DNA of 10,219 bases from Prevotella sp. Lineage in GTDB: Bacteria > Bacteroidota > Bacteroidia > Bacteroidales > Bacteroidaceae. The notes beneath the pieces were generated by a model. That model had not been told where the DNA came from, searched no databases, and worked only from the letters and a program-made list of their open reading frames with translations. Where the stretch lies: positions 1 through 10,219 of the forward strand of contig JAJPYV010000096.1 in NCBI GenBank assembly GCA_021204735.1, given 5' to 3'. Shown here in pieces: positions 6,958 to 10,219 of this stretch; position 1 is the first letter of the stretch, and the number at the start of each line of letters is the position of its first letter. A program made the position numbers and the translations under genes.

Positions 6958-7728
6958 TTATTTTCGTTTTTCCAAATCGCTTCTGTTATTTCTATGATAG
7001 CTTCGATAATCATCGATGGGTATCTCTATGCCCGACTCTTCGAGAGGTATGTTTTTAGGAAGTCGGAATTTCATATATTTGATGTTCAGTCCTCTCTCAA
7101 TCCATTGACTTTCGTAATACGTTTGTATCAACAGTATCTGGCGTGTGGCATTATCAAGACCTTCTGTATGGTAAAGGTCGTCTGTACTGAATAGTAAGGG
7201 TAATGTGTTGTGTTCCACCATATATCTGGTGTAAGTGTAAAGGAAATTGCTGTCGGTCTTTACGTGTATCAGTCCTCCGTCAATGAGAAAACAGCGATAG
7301 CGTTCCATAAAAAACGTACTGGTGAGTCGTTTTCGTACATTTTTCATTTGGGGATCGCTAAATGTCAACCATATTTCTTGCACCTCATCTTCTGAAAAGA
7401 ATCGGTCGATAATCTCGATATTGGTCCGCAGGAATGCCACGTTGGTGAGTTTTTCACTAAGAGCTTCAGTCGCTCCTTTCCACATTCGCGCTCCTTTTAT
7501 GTCAACGCCAATAAAATTCATGTCGGGGAATAAACGTGCTAAACCGATGGTATATTCACCTTTGCCACAACCCAATTCCAATACGATAGGGTTGCTGTTT
7601 TTGAAATATGTTTCCCTCCATTTGCCTTTCATGTCAAACGGAACGTGATCCACTACAGAATATGGGTATTGGAACACGTTCTCGTATCTCTCCATGTCAG
7701 CGAACTTCTCTAACTTGCCTTTACTCAT
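6958..7728 (-). CDS. trmB: tRNA (guanine-N7-)-methyltransferase TrmB
   Basis: This cytoplasmic SAM-dependent enzyme methylates N7 of guanine 46 in the variable loop of tRNAs. The 256-residue protein shows the class I SAM-binding fold: motif I '[12 protein letters not shown]' (49-60), 'GVDIKG' (74-79) with the ribose-binding acidic residue D76, 'TNIE' (102-105), the TrmB signature around 'FSDPQ' (123-127), which is 'PDPWPKKRH' in enterobacterial forms, and 'HVKTDS' (155-160). The short N-terminal 'KFADMERY' region and longer C-terminus fit Bacteroidetes TrmB. The ATG at 7728 is chosen because '[12 protein letters not shown]' resembles the start of family members I recall. The gene follows fprA after 26 nt, but a -7 promoter element in that gap suggests its own transcription. 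Confidence 0.92.
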   Translation of the reverse strand: MSKGKLEKFADMERYENVFQYPYSVVDHVPFDMKGKWRETYFKNSNPIVLELGCGKGEYTIGLARLFPDMNFIGVDIKGARMWKGATEALSEKLTNVAFLRTNIEIIDRFFSEDEVQEIWLTFSDPQMKNVRKRLTSTFFMERYRCFLIDGGLIHVKTDSNFLYTYTRYMVEHNTLPLLFSTDDLYHTEGLDNATRQILLIQTYYESQWIERGLNIKYMKFRLPKNIPLEESGIEIPIDDYRSYHRNNRSDLEKRK

Positions 7729-7732
7729 GTTG

Positions 7733-7740
7733 CAAAGGTA
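7733..7740 (-). promoter_or_regulatory. -7 promoter element of trmB, almost touching the ATG
   Basis: On the minus strand TACCTTTG followed by CA is a full match to the Bacteroidetes -7 consensus. Only four bases separate it from the trmB ATG, so transcription would begin at or next to the start codon. No TTTG lies at the usual 19-20 nt upstream, which weakens the call. Confidence 0.5.
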
Positions 7741-7754
7741 AACAAAATTTTTTA

Positions 7755-8951
7755 TCAGTCTCTATCTGCTATTAGACGTTCTGCCATCGCTCGTCCGAGT
7801 GCCTGACACTGTGCGAATGTATCGTTTTTCAGGCTCTGCTTCATCTCTACAGGAATGCCTACGGGTTCGAATTTCAGTCCATTCTCATTCCATTTTGCTA
7901 TGCAGTCTACTGCTTTTCCAGCCCATGCATAACTGCCGAACCAACCGATATAATGGCGGTTTTTCATGTCTCTACCAGCGATTTCACTCAGCAACACGTC
8001 CATCTCTTGATAAAGCCCCGCATTGTATGTCGGTGCACCGACAATGAATCCTCTATAGCGGAACAAGTCACGCAGTATGTATGAGTGGTGGGTTTTCGAC
8101 ACATTGTACATTACTATGTTCTTGATTCCAGCCTGACTTGCCGCACTTGCTATTACCTCTGCCATGCGCTCGGTGTTACCGTACATAGTTCCGTAACAGA
8201 TTACTATTCCTTCTTGTGTCTCATATTTGCTCAAATGGTCGTATATGCCAATCACTTTATTTACGTACTCGTGCCATACTGGTCCGTGAGTAGAACAGAT
8301 GTAGTCTATCTTCGCACCGGCTAATTTCTTCAACGCATTCTGCACAGGTATTCCATATTTGCCCACGATGTTGGAATAATAGCGTACCATTTCAAGCCAG
8401 AATGTGTCGCAGTTTATTTCTGAGTCAATGATACCACCGTTCAAAGCACCGAAACAACCAAAAGCGTCGCCAGAGAACAACACATTTGTGGTGGTGTCGA
8501 GAGTCACCATCGTTTCTGGCCAGTGTACCATCGGGGTAAGAGTGAATTGCAACGTATGACTGCCGAGATTCAGTTCGCTGCCATTCTTCACTTCTATTTC
8601 ATTCTCCTTTATTCCATAGAAGCCATCCATCATGTCAAACGACTTCTTGTTTCCCACTACTTGTATGCCAGGATAGAACTTCCTTATCAGCTCCAACACG
8701 CCACTATGGTCAGGTTCCATGTGATTTATCACAAGATAATCAATGCCCCTATCGCCCAACACCTCACGGATGTTTTTCAAGAATGGCATGACGAAGTCGA
8801 TTTCTACTGTATCTATCAAGCATACCTTTTCGTCTACGATAAGGAAAGAGTTGTACGATACGCCCTCAGGGAGAGGCCATAGTCCTTCGAAAAGTGCCTT
8901 ATTGCGGTCGTTCACTCCTACATAATAGATTTTGTCAGTAATTTCAATCAT
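7755..8951 (-). CDS. fprA: Flavodiiron protein (A-type flavoprotein, FprA-like)
   Basis: A cytoplasmic four-electron reductase that turns O2 into water, or NO into N2O, and protects anaerobes from oxidative or nitrosative stress. The 398 residues are a normal two-domain form. The metallo-beta-lactamase-like domain (about 1-245) has all expected di-iron ligands: H77, E79, D81 and H82 in 'NHMEPDHSG', H143 in 'VHWPE', D162 in 'SGDAFG' and H222 in 'STHGP'. The flavodoxin domain (about 248-395) has the FMN phosphate loop '[12 protein letters not shown]' (253-264) and the flavin loops 'GAPTYNAG' (305-312) and 'GSYAWAG' (339-345). There is no fused rubredoxin or flavin reductase, so an external electron donor is needed. 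O2 versus NO preference cannot be read from sequence. It lies 59 nt after pfkB, with no promoter seen in the gap. Confidence 0.94.
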   Translation of the reverse strand: MIEITDKIYYVGVNDRNKALFEGLWPLPEGVSYNSFLIVDEKVCLIDTVEIDFVMPFLKNIREVLGDRGIDYLVINHMEPDHSGVLELIRKFYPGIQVVGNKKSFDMMDGFYGIKENEIEVKNGSELNLGSHTLQFTLTPMVHWPETMVTLDTTTNVLFSGDAFGCFGALNGGIIDSEINCDTFWLEMVRYYSNIVGKYGIPVQNALKKLAGAKIDYICSTHGPVWHEYVNKVIGIYDHLSKYETQEGIVICYGTMYGNTERMAEVIASAASQAGIKNIVMYNVSKTHHSYILRDLFRYRGFIVGAPTYNAGLYQEMDVLLSEIAGRDMKNRHYIGWFGSYAWAGKAVDCIAKWNENGLKFEPVGIPVEMKQSLKNDTFAQCQALGRAMAERLIADRD

Positions 8952-8975
8952 TTTTCTTGCATTTGTTTTGTTAGT

Positions 8976-8993
8976 ATCTTAGGATTTTAAGAT
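8976..8993 (-). repeat. Small inverted repeat before fprA
   Basis: ATCTTA and TAAGAT flank a 6-nt spacer, 24 nt upstream of the fprA ATG in the 59-nt gap after pfkB. No T-run follows on the minus strand, so it is not a terminator. It could be an operator half-site pair or chance in AT-rich DNA. Confidence 0.25.
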
Positions 8994-9010
8994 TTTGTTA
9001 ATTGTAACAT

Positions 9011-9961
9011 CTATTCTGTTGCTTTGTTCAGTGCTTCTTTCATCTTTTTGCCGAATGTCTCGTCAACATAATTCATTATGCTCATGCAACAGTTTGCAGA
9101 AAACTCCAACGCACATGTTATTACTTTGTCCCAAAGTTCTTCAGTAAGTCCTGTATCGATAACGTTACGAGTGATTCCGTATTTCACCAATCCATACACT
9201 AATCCTGCATTGAAGTTGTCACCTGCGCCTATTGTACTTACCGTGTTCTTTGCCGTTATAGGATATGACTTCTTCAATCCTGATTCTGCCCGGAGTTCCA
9301 CAGGTTGTGCTCCATTGGTGTAAATGAATTTTTTGCAATAGAATGATATCTCCGAATTGTACACCTTATCGGGTGTATCCATACCATACATCACCTTGAA
9401 ATCATCCTTACTGCCTCGCACAATGTCAGCATAGCCGAAGTTGTCGAGAATGTTCGGTGTAAGTTTCATCACTTCATTGGCATGTGTGGGGCGGAAATTC
9501 ACATCGTAATAAATTATCGCCCCTGCGTCGCGTGCCTGCATGAGCACTGTTGATACTTGTGGCCGTATTACTGGATTTATGGAATAATATGACCCGATCA
9601 TCACTATGTCATCTCGCTGTATGTCGGGACATACATAATCAAGGCGGTCGTGTGGATGGTCTTTATAAAATAGGTATTCGGCATCATTGTTTTCATCAAG
9701 GAACGCAAGAGATATTGGTGATTTGCTGCCTGGATACATATTCACATTTGCTGCGTTCACACCATTTTTCTCCAAAAAGTCAATTGTCTTCTTGCCTATG
9801 CGGTCGTTGCCTACCTCACTGATGAACATCGCCGGCACACCAGCACGTCCTAACGATATTATACCATTGTAAACAGAGCCTCCAGGCACTGCGCTGACAG
9901 GCTCCTCATTCTTGAATATAATGTCAAGAACTGTTTCTCCCACTCCTATAACCTTTCGCAT
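9011..9961 (-). CDS. PfkB-family carbohydrate kinase (ribokinase/fructokinase-like)
   Basis: A cytoplasmic kinase that transfers the ATP gamma-phosphate to a sugar or nucleoside hydroxyl. The ATG at 9961 gives 316 residues, typical of the family. The GTG at 10006 falls inside the promoter and is rejected. Seen: substrate-binding 'VPGGSVYNG' (25-33), 'EVGNDRIGK' (49-57), 'YYDVNFRP' (151-158), 'RGSKDDF' (182-188, where many relatives have N..E) and the C-terminal PfkB signature 'STIGAGDNFNAG' (242-253) with catalytic base D248 and its anion hole. The motifs fit fructokinase or ribokinase best, but no neighbouring sugar pathway genes settle the substrate, so no symbol is given. It is the first gene of a minus-strand run and may be co-transcribed with fprA. 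Confidence 0.9.
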   Translation of the reverse strand: MRKVIGVGETVLDIIFKNEEPVSAVPGGSVYNGIISLGRAGVPAMFISEVGNDRIGKKTIDFLEKNGVNAANVNMYPGSKSPISLAFLDENNDAEYLFYKDHPHDRLDYVCPDIQRDDIVMIGSYYSINPVIRPQVSTVLMQARDAGAIIYYDVNFRPTHANEVMKLTPNILDNFGYADIVRGSKDDFKVMYGMDTPDKVYNSEISFYCKKFIYTNGAQPVELRAESGLKKSYPITAKNTVSTIGAGDNFNAGLVYGLVKYGITRNVIDTGLTEELWDKVITCALEFSANCCMSIMNYVDETFGKKMKEALNKATE

Positions 9962-9986
9962 TGCTTTATTTTTTTGTTTCGGCGTG

Positions 9987-10017
9987 CAAAGGTAATGAAA
10001 AATCACGATTTTTCAAA
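9987..10017 (-). promoter_or_regulatory. Promoter of the pfkB-family kinase gene
   Basis: On the minus strand TTTG (10017-10014) and TACCTTTG (9994-9987, followed by CA) are separated by exactly 19 nt, a full match to the Bacteroidetes -33/-7 promoter. The start of transcription should fall near 9982, leaving a leader of about 20 nt before the ATG at 9961. This settles the choice of start codon for the kinase. Confidence 0.8.
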
Positions 10018-10166
10018 TTAAGAATTAATAATTCGTTTTGGGTGAAATCCATTTTGGCTGTAAGCCGAATAATATGAATTTAATTGATTATTAATCAAGC
10101 ATGATTATCAAATTCAAATGCAAATGTGAATTTTTGATTTTTAATTTTTAATTTTTAATTGAATTA
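10018..10166. other. AT-rich divergent intergenic region with repeats
   Basis: No gene is seen here. The segment separates the leftward kinase promoter from a rightward promoter. It contains an inverted repeat TTGATT-ATT-AATCAA (10084-10098), three hexamers CAAATT/CAAATG/CAAATG (10109-10126), and an imperfect hairpin AAATTCA/TGAATTT (10110-10116 with 10127-10133). The hairpin arms also match a further TGAATTT at 10075-10081. These could be operator sites, but AT-rich DNA produces such patterns easily. Confidence 0.4.
10131..10158. repeat. Tandem heptamer TTTTTAA, four copies
   Basis: TTTTTGA (10131-10137) is followed by three exact TTTTTAA units (10138-10158). The tract ends 8 nt before the -33 box of the rightward promoter. 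It may act as an UP-like AT element or be slippage-prone; similar AT heptads are frequent between Bacteroidetes genes. Confidence 0.6.
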
Positions 10167-10198
10167 TTTGTTTGCGTGTTATTTTCTTATTAATTTTG
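10167..10198 (+). promoter_or_regulatory. Rightward promoter for a gene beyond the right edge
   Basis: TTTG (10167-10170; a second TTTG follows directly at 10171-10174) lies 20 nt upstream of TAATTTTG (10191-10198, followed by CA), a good Bacteroidetes promoter on the plus strand. Transcription would start around 10202. An ATG at 10214, preceded by AGAGGA, is close behind, but the window ends too soon to say whether it is the start codon. Confidence 0.65.
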
Positions 10199-10219
10199 CA
10201 ACCGTTCAGAGGAATGAGG

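Noticed and set aside
8523..8882. Open frame of 119 codons on the plus strand opposite fprA
   Set aside because: It is antisense to the iron-ligand region of a well-conserved enzyme and shows no recognizable domain or promoter.
7755..9961. pfkB, fprA and trmB as one functional system
   Set aside because: They are adjacent on one strand but the families have unrelated roles, and trmB seems to have its own promoter. Proximity alone is not evidence of a joint pathway.
10131..10158. Short repeat array as a CRISPR or iteron origin
   Set aside because: The units are 7 bp, contiguous and made almost only of A and T, with no unique spacers, no DnaA-type boxes and no replication gene nearby.

Overview
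The window looks like chromosome from an anaerobic, gut-type member of the Bacteroidales, most likely Prevotella in the broad sense. Four things point there: Bacteroidetes-type promoters (TTTG, about 19-20 nt, TAnnTTTG) rather than sigma70 boxes; a transcription terminator Rho carrying a disordered insert of about 240 residues; a free-standing flavodiiron protein; and a secreted repeat protein ending in the 'YNLNGQRV...KGIYI..GKK' tail common in Prevotella and Bacteroides. This is a judgement from motifs, not from a database search.

Layout. Bases 3-1655 (+) hold the 3' part of a large acidic surface or secreted protein built from Ig-like repeats in an A-B-A-B order. It meets the next gene tail to tail across a strong hairpin terminator that can work in both directions (1673-1709). 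Everything from 1770 to 9961 lies on the minus strand. In transcription order, right to left, the genes are a PfkB-family sugar kinase, a flavodiiron protein (fprA-like), tRNA (m7G46) methyltransferase trmB, rho, a POT/PTR peptide transporter and a secreted GH28 polygalacturonase-like enzyme. The last 258 bases are an AT-rich divergent intergenic region. It carries the pfkB promoter on the minus strand and a good promoter on the plus strand that must serve a gene starting at or beyond the right edge.

Transcription units (inferred). pfkB has a near-consensus promoter and may run on into fprA (59-nt gap, no promoter seen). trmB has its own -7 element, placed so close to its ATG that a leaderless or nearly leaderless mRNA is possible. 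rho has its own -7 element and a leader of about 70 nt with an 8-bp hairpin. The POT gene follows rho after 34 nt and ends at a clear intrinsic terminator. The GH28 gene is then expressed separately.

The genes do not form one pathway. They are a mix of housekeeping functions (Rho, TrmB), oxygen defence (flavodiiron protein), nutrient uptake and use (POT transporter, sugar kinase, pectin-type hydrolase) and a surface protein. I see no mobile element, CRISPR array, RNA gene or phage gene, and no convincing new multi-gene system. The most interesting points are the charge-segregated insert of Rho with an AT-hook-like motif, the A-B-A-B repeat protein, the possibly leaderless trmB promoter, and the POT transporter's altered ExxER motif.
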